A DNA stretch of 32,983 bases from Rhizobium sp. Q54 (lineage in GTDB: Bacteria > Bacteroidota > Bacteroidia > Flavobacteriales > Flavobacteriaceae), in assembly GCA_943328505.2 (NCBI GenBank), contig CALQAH020000025.1:1-32983 (forward strand). Reading direction: 5' to 3'. Under the pieces are notes generated by a model. That model did no database searches and was not told where the DNA came from. It saw only the letters and a program-made list of their open reading frames with translations. The translations under genes and the position numbers were made by a program. Of this stretch, positions 15,748-24,616 are shown in pieces. Every line of letters begins with the position of its first letter. Position 1 is the first letter of the stretch.

Positions 15748-16749
15748 TTATAGTCTATGAGGAATGAAAGGATAGTTTTCTTGTTCGTATACCACATCAT
15801 ACAATTGTTGAACTTCTGGGAATGGAGATTCTTCGGCAAATGTGGCACATTCTTCAACTAAATCTTTTACTCTTTCGTCAATTATTTCAATTTCTGCCTC
15901 AGTAGCATACTTGTTTTCTTTGATGATATCTAAAACTTGCGTAATTGGATCAATTTTTTTGTATTCTTCTACTTCATCTTTTGAGCGGTACAATTGCGCA
16001 TCAGACATGGAATGTCCTCTATAACGGTATGTTTTCATTTCTAAGAAAGTTGGTCCGTCTCCACGACGTGCTCTTTCCATAGCTTCGTGCATAGCTTCGG
16101 CAACTTTAACAGGATTCATTCCGTCAACAGGTCCGCAAGGCATTTCGTATCCTAAACCAAGTTTCCAAATGTCGGTGTGATTGGCAGTTCTTTCAACAGA
16201 AGTTCCCATAGCATATCCATTGTTTTCACAAATAAAAACTACGGGTAATTTCCATAACATTGCCATATTGAATGCTTCGTGTAACGAACCTTGACGTGCG
16301 GCACCATCCCCAAAATAAGTTAGTGTAACACCACCAGTTTCAAAATATTTATCAGCGAAAGCCATACCAGCACCAACAGGAATTTGCGCTCCTACAATAC
16401 CATGTCCGCCATAAAACCCGTGTTCTTTTGAAAAAATATGCATCGAACCACCCATTCCTTTGGATGTTCCAGTTACTTTACCTAGAAGTTCCGCCATGAC
16501 TTTTCTTGGGTCAACACCCATTCCGATAGGTTGAACGTGATTTCTGTAGGCCGTAATCATTTTGTCTTTTCCGCCTAAATTCATAGCGTGTAAAGCACCT
16601 GCTAATACGGCTTCTTGACCATTATATAAGTGAAGAAATCCTCTTACTTTTTGTTGAATATAAAGTGCTGCAAGTTTGTCTTCAAATTTTCTCCAAAGGA
16701 GCATGTCTTCATACCACTTTAAATAAACTTCTTTTGTTACTTCTTTCAT
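15748..16749 (-). CDS. pdhA: Pyruvate dehydrogenase E1 component, alpha subunit
   Basis: A 333-residue thiamine diphosphate-dependent E1-alpha subunit that decarboxylates pyruvate and acetylates the lipoyl arm of E2. The TPP/Mg motif begins with GDG at residues 147-149 and ends at ENN (175-177). GFLHLYNGQEA, AYRNH, GMGGSMHIF and GGHGIVGAQIPVGAG are family blocks. The loop YRYRGHSMSDAQLYRSKDE holds the serines that are phosphorylated in mitochondrial relatives. It is a short alpha subunit, so a separate beta subunit is needed and must be encoded elsewhere. A -7-like TACTTTTG lies upstream on the minus strand (16839 to 16832), but no good -33 box was found, so a separate promoter in the 138-base gap after cdd is uncertain. 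Confidence 0.95.
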   Translation of the reverse strand: MKEVTKEVYLKWYEDMLLWRKFEDKLAALYIQQKVRGFLHLYNGQEAVLAGALHAMNLGGKDKMITAYRNHVQPIGMGVDPRKVMAELLGKVTGTSKGMGGSMHIFSKEHGFYGGHGIVGAQIPVGAGMAFADKYFETGGVTLTYFGDGAARQGSLHEAFNMAMLWKLPVVFICENNGYAMGTSVERTANHTDIWKLGLGYEMPCGPVDGMNPVKVAEAMHEAMERARRGDGPTFLEMKTYRYRGHSMSDAQLYRSKDEVEEYKKIDPITQVLDIIKENKYATEAEIEIIDERVKDLVEECATFAEESPFPEVQQLYDVVYEQENYPFIPHRL

Positions 16750-16887
16750 TTGTTACTTTTTTGCTAAAGCGTTATTGTGTTACATTATTGAGAACGCAAA
16801 ATAGTTCACTCACTCACAAATTTGCGAAAAGCAAAAGTAAAACATTCCAAGTAAGAACTAAAATTTAATAGCGTAATTTTTAGCTTA

Positions 16888-17370
16888 CTAAAGGAAGTTT
16901 TTATCGAAAGATAGTGGAAGTAAATTTTTAATGGAGTCAGATTTGTATACTTCCCCAGTTTCTCCCATAAAATAAATTTCTATTGGAGTATTTTGTTTGA
17001 ATTCATATTCAGAGATAGATTGTCGGCAAGCACCACATGGTGGAATAGGAGAGGTAGTTTTGTTGGTATCAGAAGCTGCAGTAATTGCCATTTTAATAAT
17101 TTTTGCTTCTGGATAGATTGCACCTGATTGAAAAATAGCAACTCTTTCCGCGCATAGCCCTGATGGATAAGCAGCGTTTTCTTGATTGGAGCCTAATACA
17201 ATTTTACCATTATCTAACAATAATGCTGTACCGACTCTAAATCTTGAATAAGGCGCATAGGCTTTTTTCCTAATTGCAACAGCTTGTTCCATTAAAGATT
17301 GAATGTCTTGAGGCAATTCTTCTTCTGATTGATAGACCGTAAAAGAAGCGTTGATGTTAACTTGTTTCAT
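16888..17370 (-). CDS. cdd: Cytidine deaminase
   Basis: A 160-residue small cytidine deaminase of pyrimidine salvage, converting cytidine or deoxycytidine to the uridine forms. The zinc site is of the tetrameric class: CAE at residues 73-75 (Cys73 ligand, Glu75 proton shuttle) and PCGAC with Cys112 and Cys115. Also seen are YSRFRVGTALLL, with GSNQENAAYPSGLCAER as the substrate-binding segment. Slightly longer than the 130-residue B. subtilis form because of a short N-terminal extension. It lies after the porV terminator and before pdhA on the same strand; the relation to pdhA is probably only positional. Confidence 0.94.
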   Translation of the reverse strand: MKQVNINASFTVYQSEEELPQDIQSLMEQAVAIRKKAYAPYSRFRVGTALLLDNGKIVLGSNQENAAYPSGLCAERVAIFQSGAIYPEAKIIKMAITAASDTNKTTSPIPPCGACRQSISEYEFKQNTPIEIYFMGETGEVYKSDSIKNLLPLSFDKNFL

Positions 17371-17441
17371 TCTTGGATATTATTTAGTATTGGAAAATTG
17401 GAAATCATTATTTTAACTTCTAATTTCATTATTGATTAAGG

Positions 17442-17477
17442 AAAAAAAATCCAAATTTCAAATGAAGAAATTTGGAT
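17442..17477 (-). terminator. Rho-independent terminator of porU-porV
   Basis: Arms ATCCAAATTTC (17449-17459) and GAAATTTGGAT (17467-17477) around a 7-base loop, with a run of A at 17442-17449 that becomes a T run on the minus strand. It lies 25 bases after the porV stop. Confidence 0.9.
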
Positions 17478-17501
17478 CGTGTTTTACTTATTAACAGATT
17501 G

Positions 17502-18764
17502 CTAATAGTCTTCATATTTATCACCAAAGCTAAACGATAATGAGAAACGTAGGGTATTTTCCAAAGGATTTTTTACTTTTGATGCTGAGAAAAGATAGGA
17601 TAAATCCACTTTAACTACATTGTATTTGAAACCGGCTCCAAATGAAAAGAATTGGCGCGCACCTTTTAATGGGCTTTCATGGAAATATCCCAACCGTAAA
17701 GCAAATGAATCTTGGTATAAATATTCTGTAGCTAAAGAATACGTAAACTCTTGAAGCTCTTCACTAAAACCTCCTGGCGCATCACCAAATGAAGAGAACA
17801 TTCCAGACACCCAACTTGTTTTATTGTACTCTATATTATTTATTTCTCTAATCTCTTCTTCATCAATAAAAGAACCTTCATCAGTTGTGTCATTAGGAGT
17901 TGTGTCATTAGGATTTGGGTATGGTAAATCATCTATTACACCATCACCATCTCTATCGGCACTTTGCGGAGTGGGTACTAATAATTTGTCAAACTCAACA
18001 CTTACAGATACTTTATTAAAATCATCTAATATAAAGTCATACGCGCCGCCTAACCTCATTTGGGCAGGTAAAAAGTTAGCATTTTCGTCAGATTGTCCTG
18101 CATCATAGCTAATTTTAGGCCCCATATTTTGAAAGTTGAAACCTAAACGTAAACGGCCATTAAAATCATTAAATGCAGCTTCCTCACCTTGATAAAATCC
18201 AGCGAGATCAAAAGCAAAAGTACTTGACGGTTTTGCATCATTACTTGCTGCGGTTGCTATCCTTAACTGAGATCTAATATATCTACCGCCAACCGCCATG
18301 GAAAAACGTTCGCTAAGTTTTAATGAATAAGAAATGTCTAGAGCTAATTCGTTTGGCTTTACTTCAACAGCAGCATCTTCAGCATTTTCTCTTAATTCTA
18401 TAATACCCAAACTAAAATAGCGTAAGCTAGTAGCAAAGGCACTTCGTTCGTTAAACCGGTTGAAATAAGTAACTTGACCTAATGAAATATCATTTACCAA
18501 GGCAGTTAAATAAGGTGTGTAGCTAGTTGTAAACCCTTGTTTTTCTGATGAAAACGCATATTTCGCTGGATTCCATTGTTGAGAGAAAGCATCAGGAGAA
18601 GTTGCAACTCCTTGATCTGCCATACCCGCAGAACGCGCATCAGCAGCAACTAGTAGAAAAGGTACGCCAGTAGTAATAACTCGACTAGCATCTTCTTGTT
18701 GTGCAGAAACAACTTGAGTGATTGCAATAAAAAGTAGCATTAATAATAAGGAAATCTTTTTCAT
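17502..18764 (-). CDS. porV: Type IX secretion system outer-membrane protein PorV (LptO-like)
   Basis: A 420-residue FadL-like beta-barrel. PorV binds the C-terminal signal of cargo leaving the SprA translocon and carries it to the PorU sortase at the outer membrane. Residues 1-21 are a signal peptide ending in VVSAQ. The early motif VPFLLVAADARSAGMADQGV and PDAFSQQWNPAKYAF is the PorV hallmark. A mid-protein insertion contains a Ca-binding-like DRDGDGVIDDLPYPNPNDT stretch and an acidic loop. The end, LRFSLSFSFGDKYEDY, closes the barrel. I start it at the internal ATG at 18764, since the nine upstream residues would precede a perfect signal peptide start (MKKISLLLML). porU ends 40 bases upstream; together they form an operon with a terminator after porV. 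Confidence 0.95.
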   Translation of the reverse strand: MKKISLLLMLLFIAITQVVSAQQEDASRVITTGVPFLLVAADARSAGMADQGVATSPDAFSQQWNPAKYAFSSEKQGFTTSYTPYLTALVNDISLGQVTYFNRFNERSAFATSLRYFSLGIIELRENAEDAAVEVKPNELALDISYSLKLSERFSMAVGGRYIRSQLRIATAASNDAKPSSTFAFDLAGFYQGEEAAFNDFNGRLRLGFNFQNMGPKISYDAGQSDENANFLPAQMRLGGAYDFILDDFNKVSVSVEFDKLLVPTPQSADRDGDGVIDDLPYPNPNDTTPNDTTDEGSFIDEEEIREINNIEYNKTSWVSGMFSSFGDAPGGFSEELQEFTYSLATEYLYQDSFALRLGYFHESPLKGARQFFSFGAGFKYNVVKVDLSYLFSASKVKNPLENTLRFSLSFSFGDKYEDY

Positions 18765-18804
18765 TTTAATTTTCAATATATAATTTAACAAATATAGAAT
18801 TTTT

Positions 18805-21800
18805 CTAAAGTATTACAAGTTTTTCTATTTTTTCGGTCATTTTATTCGATAAAGTGGACTTTACGGTCAGTTTATAGACATAAACTCCCTTTCCAATACG
18901 ATCACCAAAGTCGTCTTTTCCGTCCCAAGTAATTTCTCTTGACAGAAATCCTTCTGAGGTGACAGTTTGGTTTTTTGTCCAAACAATTTTACCAGTTATA
19001 GTCATTACTTGTACCTGAACTTCTAAAGGTTCGAAGGGTTTGTTGTGTGAAAACCAAAATTCGGTGTAACTCACAAACGGATTCGGATAATTTAAAACAT
19101 TTGATAGTGTAATACTATCATCTCCAACTACAACAAATTGTACTTCGGCAGTGATTGGATTATTGTAGACATCCCACGCTTTAAAGGTTAAAGTATGAAG
19201 GCCAACGGATAAGTTACGGTATGGAAAATAAACTCTTCCTTTGGTGTAATCATCCAATTCGGTTTCATAATAATCGTTCATGATGTAGGGTTTTGTTTCA
19301 TCTCCATCTAAAATCCCAATGATGTCATGGCCAATTCCACTTGCCGTATTAATGCCATGTTCATCTTCTAATAGGGCTAAGAAAAAGGGTGACTCATTGG
19401 TAATTCCTCCATTTACGAAGGTTTCATCATTCATATACAATTTAACGGTTGGCCCAATATTATCAGCAACTGCATTTGTATTGATACCTCCAATTTTGAT
19501 ATCCGTATTATAGCCCGTTTTGTCTAATAATAATTGATTTCTTTTCGAATAAAAGCTAATTCTGCCATTATCAACAGGAATTCGGATATCTCTTGGGACT
19601 GTAAAGCCAAATTCAAATTTACCATTATTGATTGAGGCATTTCCTCTAAAAATAGTTTCTCCTAAAATAGTAAAATTAATTGGAGGACTATAATCATCAT
19701 TATTTAAGGTAGTTCGAATTACAGATTTGTCAAAAATATTGATGGTCAATTCACCGTTATAATTCCCTAAAGGAATGTTATTCTCATCTAAAACTTCTCC
19801 AGCAAGAGTTACATATGCTAAAGATTGAAAGTCGGGTAATGGATCTGTAATTGGAATATTATTAACTTTGGTTAAAACCACTTTTGGTTTTGGTACTGCT
19901 AACATTAATGCAGGATCACCAATGTAGAATACTACATTAGTAGCCGAGTTTGGACTGCTGTTTTTTGATAATCGTAACGCTTCAGCAATTGATGTATATT
20001 CATTAGAATTATAAGAAAATAAATATTGAGCTAATCGGTCATTAAAATTTTCGGCTTGAGATTGACCAATAGAACGAATCGTTGTTATCATTGAAATGGC
20101 ACCGCCTTTTGGATTCCAATAGGTATATTCTCCTGCAGTTGGTCGAAATGGATTATCGAATCGAGAGAAATCACATGTTATCGTTATAAATAAAGGATAT
20201 CGGTATTGATTGCTTAAATTTTGTCCATCTGATTTTTCCCAAATACGTTCTCCTGATAATCCATCTTCACCACCATGACCTAAGTAATTAAAAACTAAAG
20301 CTCCTTTTTCAAAAGAACTAAAAATATCTTCTCTAGCTTTTGGATAGCGATTACCTCCTGCAGATGTTTCTTGGTCGTAAGAATCTAAAAGGATTTTCTT
20401 AACATTTATAAAAGGTTTTTGACTCGCTATTTCATCGGCTAAACCATTTTGTCTTTCCTGAAGTTCGGTATCGACATCTTTATCAGAATCATCTGAAATA
20501 CAAACATAATTATTACGCCAACTTCCGTATGATTTTATGTCGTGGTATTCAATAACTTTGTTAACCATCTCTTCAGCTTGTTTGGTTGTACTCACAATCA
20601 TTCGTCCAAGAGCAATGTCAATTCCTCCAAAAAAATTGGTTACATTCCCTTCGGTTTCATCCATTAATCCAAAAAAATCATCAGACGCATAAGCGGATTC
20701 ACTTGCCGAATAACTATTTAAAGAATGGTAAATAGGAACTATATTAGTGTTATTCTGAATTCTATCCTGATAATCATATGATGCATCACCAAAAAGATTA
20801 AGATATTTTACTCTTTTATCTGGAGAAGACGCATTAAAATAAACATATTTAACAAAGTTTCGTATTCCAGCAATATCTTGTTTTCCAGATGAAAATTCAG
20901 GATAAATGCTTTCAATGTTAACCACTTTTACATTTAATTGTGAATAGGTTCTGTGAAATGAAGCCAATTTTTCGGCTTGTGCATTTAGAAATTTGGGAGT
21001 AATAATTAAATAATCAATGTCTTGGAATTGACCTTGTGAATTATTAAAAATTATGCCCTTCAAATTTTGATTACTAACTTTAGAATTCGACTCCTTTAGT
21101 GGCGATAAATAATCATTTGTATCAACAGCAATATATTTCCGAATTTCGCCTAAATCTGATTTGACAGAAAAGTTGCTTCCAGTACTATTAGTAGCTTTTA
21201 AAACATTATAAATATCGGTAATATCCCAAACTTGGGCGATAGAAGCAGCATTCGTAATTTGATATTCTCCAATTCCTGTTAAGGTACTGGCCAAATTATA
21301 TTGAAATCGAAATTGTTTAGAATATCCTTTTAGATTCCTAGTTGCTTTTATATTGATATAGTCTAAATAACCTCTTGAATTTGGAACCCCGTTGTTATCA
21401 TAAGTAACTTTTATTGTTACATTTTCACTTGCTGTTGCTGTATTTGTAAGATAACCTTCAATTGCTTCTGCACTTGAATTAGGATTAATACCCGGAAAAT
21501 TAATGGTGCCAACGACCTGTGAATTGGCTTCAATTTTGAAGTTTGTAGCTACAGAAGAAGCAATTGCTGCGTGTACACTAATTTGCAATGGGATTGTTGT
21601 AACAATATTTGGAAAATTAAATTCAAACTCTTGTTCATTGTCACTGCTGAATTGTTCTCCAAACCAAACTCTGCCTGTTTTTACAATATTTACATTATCA
21701 ACTTCATGAAACGTATACTCATCGAAGGTGTTAATTATTGTAGTTGAATTTCCTGTAGGTTGAATCATTTCGGGAATTCTAGCTCCAGCATTTCCCTGTG

Positions 21801-22629
21801 CAGTTACATAGTAATAGCTTCTTTCACTGTAAAGGTTGAGATTTGTTTGGTTTTCTGTACTCCAATTGTCTAAACCTTCAGCATAAAATAAAATGTAGTC
21901 ATTGTTGTCAAAAACGCCATCTTCTTCACCATTAAATTGTATCGCGTTTTCTGTTAAATCCATTGGGTAATAGGTAGAATTTAATAAAGGAACCATTTTG
22001 CCACCATTACCAAAAATCTTTATTTTTCTAGGATCTACATTAGTGTTCAATCCTAAGCTTTGTAAAAAATTTTTTGAAATTTTGTATACACCAGATTTTG
22101 TAACATAAAATCGATACCAATCACCCGTATTTAAGATGGAATTGGATAATGGTAAAGTATTATTTGAAACTAATGAGGCTTTTGAGGTTGCTGTGTTAAT
22201 GAAATAATTGAAGGATTTTAATTTTTTAAATGTTGTACCTTCTTTAACTATTGGAGAAATAGTTAGTAATCCATAAATTTTTTCTCTAGCAATGCAATTT
22301 TTTAATGAAAATTTTAATGAGGAAGGAATCTCAGAAATGGCTATATCACCTAATTCTGAGGCAAGTATTGGTTCAAAAACGATGTTTGTTATTTGAAGAG
22401 CATTTTCATTAACTGGATTGGATAAGTTAACTTTTAAATTAAATGACACTGATTTTTTATACGAATCAAAACTAAAACTCTCTGAACTAAATTGAGGGAT
22501 GGTATATTTGTTATCACCATAGGACAGTTCTTTTTTTGCAATCCAATTAATTGAAATAGCGCCTTGTTCTTGAGAAAACAAGAGGAGAGTTTGTAAAAAA
22601 GCGACAATTAAAAACAGTATTTTTTTCAT
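18805..22629 (-). CDS. porU: Type IX secretion system sortase PorU
   Basis: A 1274-residue outer-surface protease/sortase that removes T9SS C-terminal signals and attaches cargo to the surface. Residues 1-20 are a signal peptide. The N-terminal half is beta-rich. The gingipain-like (C25) peptidase domain spans about residues 540-930; its catalytic pair is visible as His785 in NYLGHGGEDG and Cys819 in TITCDFSRFDNP, a spacing very near that in the Porphyromonas enzyme. The final about 90 residues, starting at SNVLNYPNPF and including DGKDDFGDRIGKGVYVYKL, resemble a T9SS-type C-terminal domain, as known for PorU. It is divergent from gldJ and upstream of porV, a layout I recall from Flavobacterium johnsoniae. 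Confidence 0.95.
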   Translation of the reverse strand: MKKILFLIVAFLQTLLLFSQEQGAISINWIAKKELSYGDNKYTIPQFSSESFSFDSYKKSVSFNLKVNLSNPVNENALQITNIVFEPILASELGDIAISEIPSSLKFSLKNCIAREKIYGLLTISPIVKEGTTFKKLKSFNYFINTATSKASLVSNNTLPLSNSILNTGDWYRFYVTKSGVYKISKNFLQSLGLNTNVDPRKIKIFGNGGKMVPLLNSTYYPMDLTENAIQFNGEEDGVFDNNDYILFYAEGLDNWSTENQTNLNLYSERSYYYVTAQGNAGARIPEMIQPTGNSTTIINTFDEYTFHEVDNVNIVKTGRVWFGEQFSSDNEQEFEFNFPNIVTTIPLQISVHAAIASSVATNFKIEANSQVVGTINFPGINPNSSAEAIEGYLTNTATASENVTIKVTYDNNGVPNSRGYLDYINIKATRNLKGYSKQFRFQYNLASTLTGIGEYQITNAASIAQVWDITDIYNVLKATNSTGSNFSVKSDLGEIRKYIAVDTNDYLSPLKESNSKVSNQNLKGIIFNNSQGQFQDIDYLIITPKFLNAQAEKLASFHRTYSQLNVKVVNIESIYPEFSSGKQDIAGIRNFVKYVYFNASSPDKRVKYLNLFGDASYDYQDRIQNNTNIVPIYHSLNSYSASESAYASDDFFGLMDETEGNVTNFFGGIDIALGRMIVSTTKQAEEMVNKVIEYHDIKSYGSWRNNYVCISDDSDKDVDTELQERQNGLADEIASQKPFINVKKILLDSYDQETSAGGNRYPKAREDIFSSFEKGALVFNYLGHGGEDGLSGERIWEKSDGQNLSNQYRYPLFITITCDFSRFDNPFRPTAGEYTYWNPKGGAISMITTIRSIGQSQAENFNDRLAQYLFSYNSNEYTSIAEALRLSKNSSPNSATNVVFYIGDPALMLAVPKPKVVLTKVNNIPITDPLPDFQSLAYVTLAGEVLDENNIPLGNYNGELTINIFDKSVIRTTLNNDDYSPPINFTILGETIFRGNASINNGKFEFGFTVPRDIRIPVDNGRISFYSKRNQLLLDKTGYNTDIKIGGINTNAVADNIGPTVKLYMNDETFVNGGITNESPFFLALLEDEHGINTASGIGHDIIGILDGDETKPYIMNDYYETELDDYTKGRVYFPYRNLSVGLHTLTFKAWDVYNNPITAEVQFVVVGDDSITLSNVLNYPNPFVSYTEFWFSHNKPFEPLEVQVQVMTITGKIVWTKNQTVTSEGFLSREITWDGKDDFGDRIGKGVYVYKLTVKSTLSNKMTEKIEKLVIL

Positions 22630-22712
22630 TGCTATAGAGAACGCAGTTATTTCATATTTATTATAGGGTGTAAAAATAATTTTTTAATTAATGCATTTTA
22701 CAATAAAAATTA

Positions 22713-22720
22713 TATTTTTG
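22713..22720 (+). promoter_or_regulatory. Possible -7 box for gldJ
   Basis: TATTTTTG fits TAnnTTTG. No good -33 TTG is at the right distance. It lies in the 201-base divergent region between porU and gldJ, giving a leader of about 105 bases. Confidence 0.3.
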
Positions 22721-22830
22721 CGTTGTTATTTGAGTACTACCATTAATTTGGTAAATGAAGTATATTTAATAAAGATGTTGCAATTTAAAGGTTAATTCTT
22801 ATATTGCGCCCAAAATTACCTACTAATATT

Positions 22831-24549
22831 ATGAAAGTAAACAAAATTATGACTGTCAAAATAGTGCTATCGTTAGTGCTATTAGTTGGATTTACTAGCT
22901 GTAGTAAGAAATCCGACTCTAAAGGTGGTTCCAAAGCCACAGGTTGGAAAATCAACGACAAGAAAGGTGGATTTCAGTATGCCTCAAAATTCAAGAAACA
23001 AGCTACTGGCCCGGGGCTTGTAATGGTTGAAGGTGGAACATTCACTATGGGAAAAGTTCAAGATGATGTTATGCACGATTGGAATAATAGTCCAAATCAG
23101 CAACACGTAATGTCATTTTATATGGACGAAACAGAAGTAACTAACGTAATGTACATGGAGTACTTAGATTGGTTAAAAAGAATTTTCCCTCCAGATCAAG
23201 AAAATTATAAAAACATCTATGAAGGTGCTTCCCCTGACACTTTAGTATGGAGAAACCGTTTGGGTTATAATGAAACTATGACCAACAACTATTTAAGACA
23301 TCCTGCTTATGCGGAATATCCTGTAGTTGGAGTGAATTGGATTCAAGCTACAGAATTTTCAAAATGGAGAACAGATCGTGTCAATGAAAAGACACTTGAA
23401 GATCAAAAATATTTGAAAAAAGATGGTAAAGTTTCAGATGTAAGTGCTGATAAAGTTTTTAGTACTGAAGCTTATTTAGCTTCTCCATCTACATCAATGG
23501 GTGGTGATGAGAAATTAGTTTTGAAAAGAGGACAAGGTAGAGGAGCAGCTCCAAAGGCTACTACTTCTGCAGATGGTAAAACGAATGAAGCAAAAAATGT
23601 ATATGCTCAAAGAAGTTCTGGATTAATACTACCAGAATATAGACTTCCAACTGAAGCGGAATGGGAATATGCAGCAGCTGCAGATGTAGGACAAAGAGAA
23701 TATAACATCTACAAAGGTCAAAAGAAATATCCTTGGTCTGGTAGTTATACTCGTTCTGGAAAACGTCAAGTAAAAGGAGATCAATTGGCAAACTTCAAGC
23801 AAGGAAAAGGTGATTACGGTGGAATTGCGGGTTGGTCTGATGATGGAGCTGATATTACTAATAAAGTGAAGGCTTATCCTCCAAATGACTTTGGATTATA
23901 CGATATGGCTGGAAATGTAGCGGAATGGGTAGCGGACGTTTATAGACCAATTGTTGATGATGAAGCTAATGATTTCAACTACTATAGAGGAAATGTTTAT
24001 ACAAAAAACAAAATTGGAGATGACGGTAAAGTAGAATTAATTACTGCTGAAACGCAACAATTTGACACATTGCCTAATGGTAAAATTATTTCTAGAAATT
24101 TCCCGGGTCAAATAGGTCAAGTTCCCGTTGATGAACAAGAAACTTATTTAAGACAAAATTTTGATAAATCAGATAACAGAAATTATAGAGATGGTGATAA
24201 ACAATCTACTAAATATTTTAAATTTGGAGGTTCAGAAGAAGGTGATGAAAAAGGAAAAATGAAAGATAACCAAAGGATGTATGATTCTCCTAAACATAAT
24301 GTTTCTACAGACAGTTTAGGGAATATGGTTAGAAAATATGACAAGTCAAACAAAAGATCAACTTTAGTTAATGATGATGTTAGAGTTTATAAAGGAGGTT
24401 CTTGGAGAGACAGAGCGTATTGGTTAGATCCAGCACAAAGAAGGTATTTTCCTCAAGATATTGCTACTGACTTTATCGGATTTAGATGTGCCATGTCAAG
24501 AGTGGGTCCAAAATCAGACCATAAGAAAACAGCAAGAAATAAACGATAA
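22831..24549 (+). CDS. gldJ: Gliding motility lipoprotein GldJ
   Basis: A 572-residue lipoprotein required for gliding and for type IX secretion, where it stabilises the GldK and SprA-linked machinery. The N-terminus is a lipoprotein signal: a hydrophobic stretch KIVLSLVLLVGFTSC with the acylated Cys24. The body is a formylglycine-generating-enzyme-like (FGE-sulfatase) fold: VEGGTFTMGK, DETEVTN, YPVVGVNWIQATEFSKW, LPTEAEWEYAA, NDFGLYDMAGNVAEWVADVY, VYKGGSWRDRAYWLDPAQRR and IGFRCAMSRV. GldJ is catalytically inactive as far as known, as GldK is. Sequence and length match GldJ of Flavobacterium. I start at the ATG at 22831; a TTG at 22804 or an ATG at 22849 are alternatives, the latter still leaving a full signal peptide. 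A terminator follows. Confidence 0.95.
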   Translation: MKVNKIMTVKIVLSLVLLVGFTSCSKKSDSKGGSKATGWKINDKKGGFQYASKFKKQATGPGLVMVEGGTFTMGKVQDDVMHDWNNSPNQQHVMSFYMDETEVTNVMYMEYLDWLKRIFPPDQENYKNIYEGASPDTLVWRNRLGYNETMTNNYLRHPAYAEYPVVGVNWIQATEFSKWRTDRVNEKTLEDQKYLKKDGKVSDVSADKVFSTEAYLASPSTSMGGDEKLVLKRGQGRGAAPKATTSADGKTNEAKNVYAQRSSGLILPEYRLPTEAEWEYAAAADVGQREYNIYKGQKKYPWSGSYTRSGKRQVKGDQLANFKQGKGDYGGIAGWSDDGADITNKVKAYPPNDFGLYDMAGNVAEWVADVYRPIVDDEANDFNYYRGNVYTKNKIGDDGKVELITAETQQFDTLPNGKIISRNFPGQIGQVPVDEQETYLRQNFDKSDNRNYRDGDKQSTKYFKFGGSEEGDEKGKMKDNQRMYDSPKHNVSTDSLGNMVRKYDKSNKRSTLVNDDVRVYKGGSWRDRAYWLDPAQRRYFPQDIATDFIGFRCAMSRVGPKSDHKKTARNKR

Positions 24550-24570
24550 TAAATTTATGAACAAATATAT

Positions 24571-24602
24571 AAAAGCCCTTTAATTAGGGCTTTTTGTTTT
24601 TA
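24571..24602 (+). terminator. Rho-independent terminator after gldJ
   Basis: Arms AAAAGCCCT (24571-24579) and AGGGCTTTT (24586-24594), loop TTAATT, followed by T-rich sequence. It lies between gldJ and murF, so murF needs its own promoter or readthrough. Confidence 0.9.
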
Positions 24603-24616
24603 AAAGCAGCAGTACA

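Noticed and set aside
22804..22830. TTG start for gldJ at 22804
   Set aside because: It would put nine extra residues before an ideal lipoprotein signal peptide; the ATG at 22831 is simpler.
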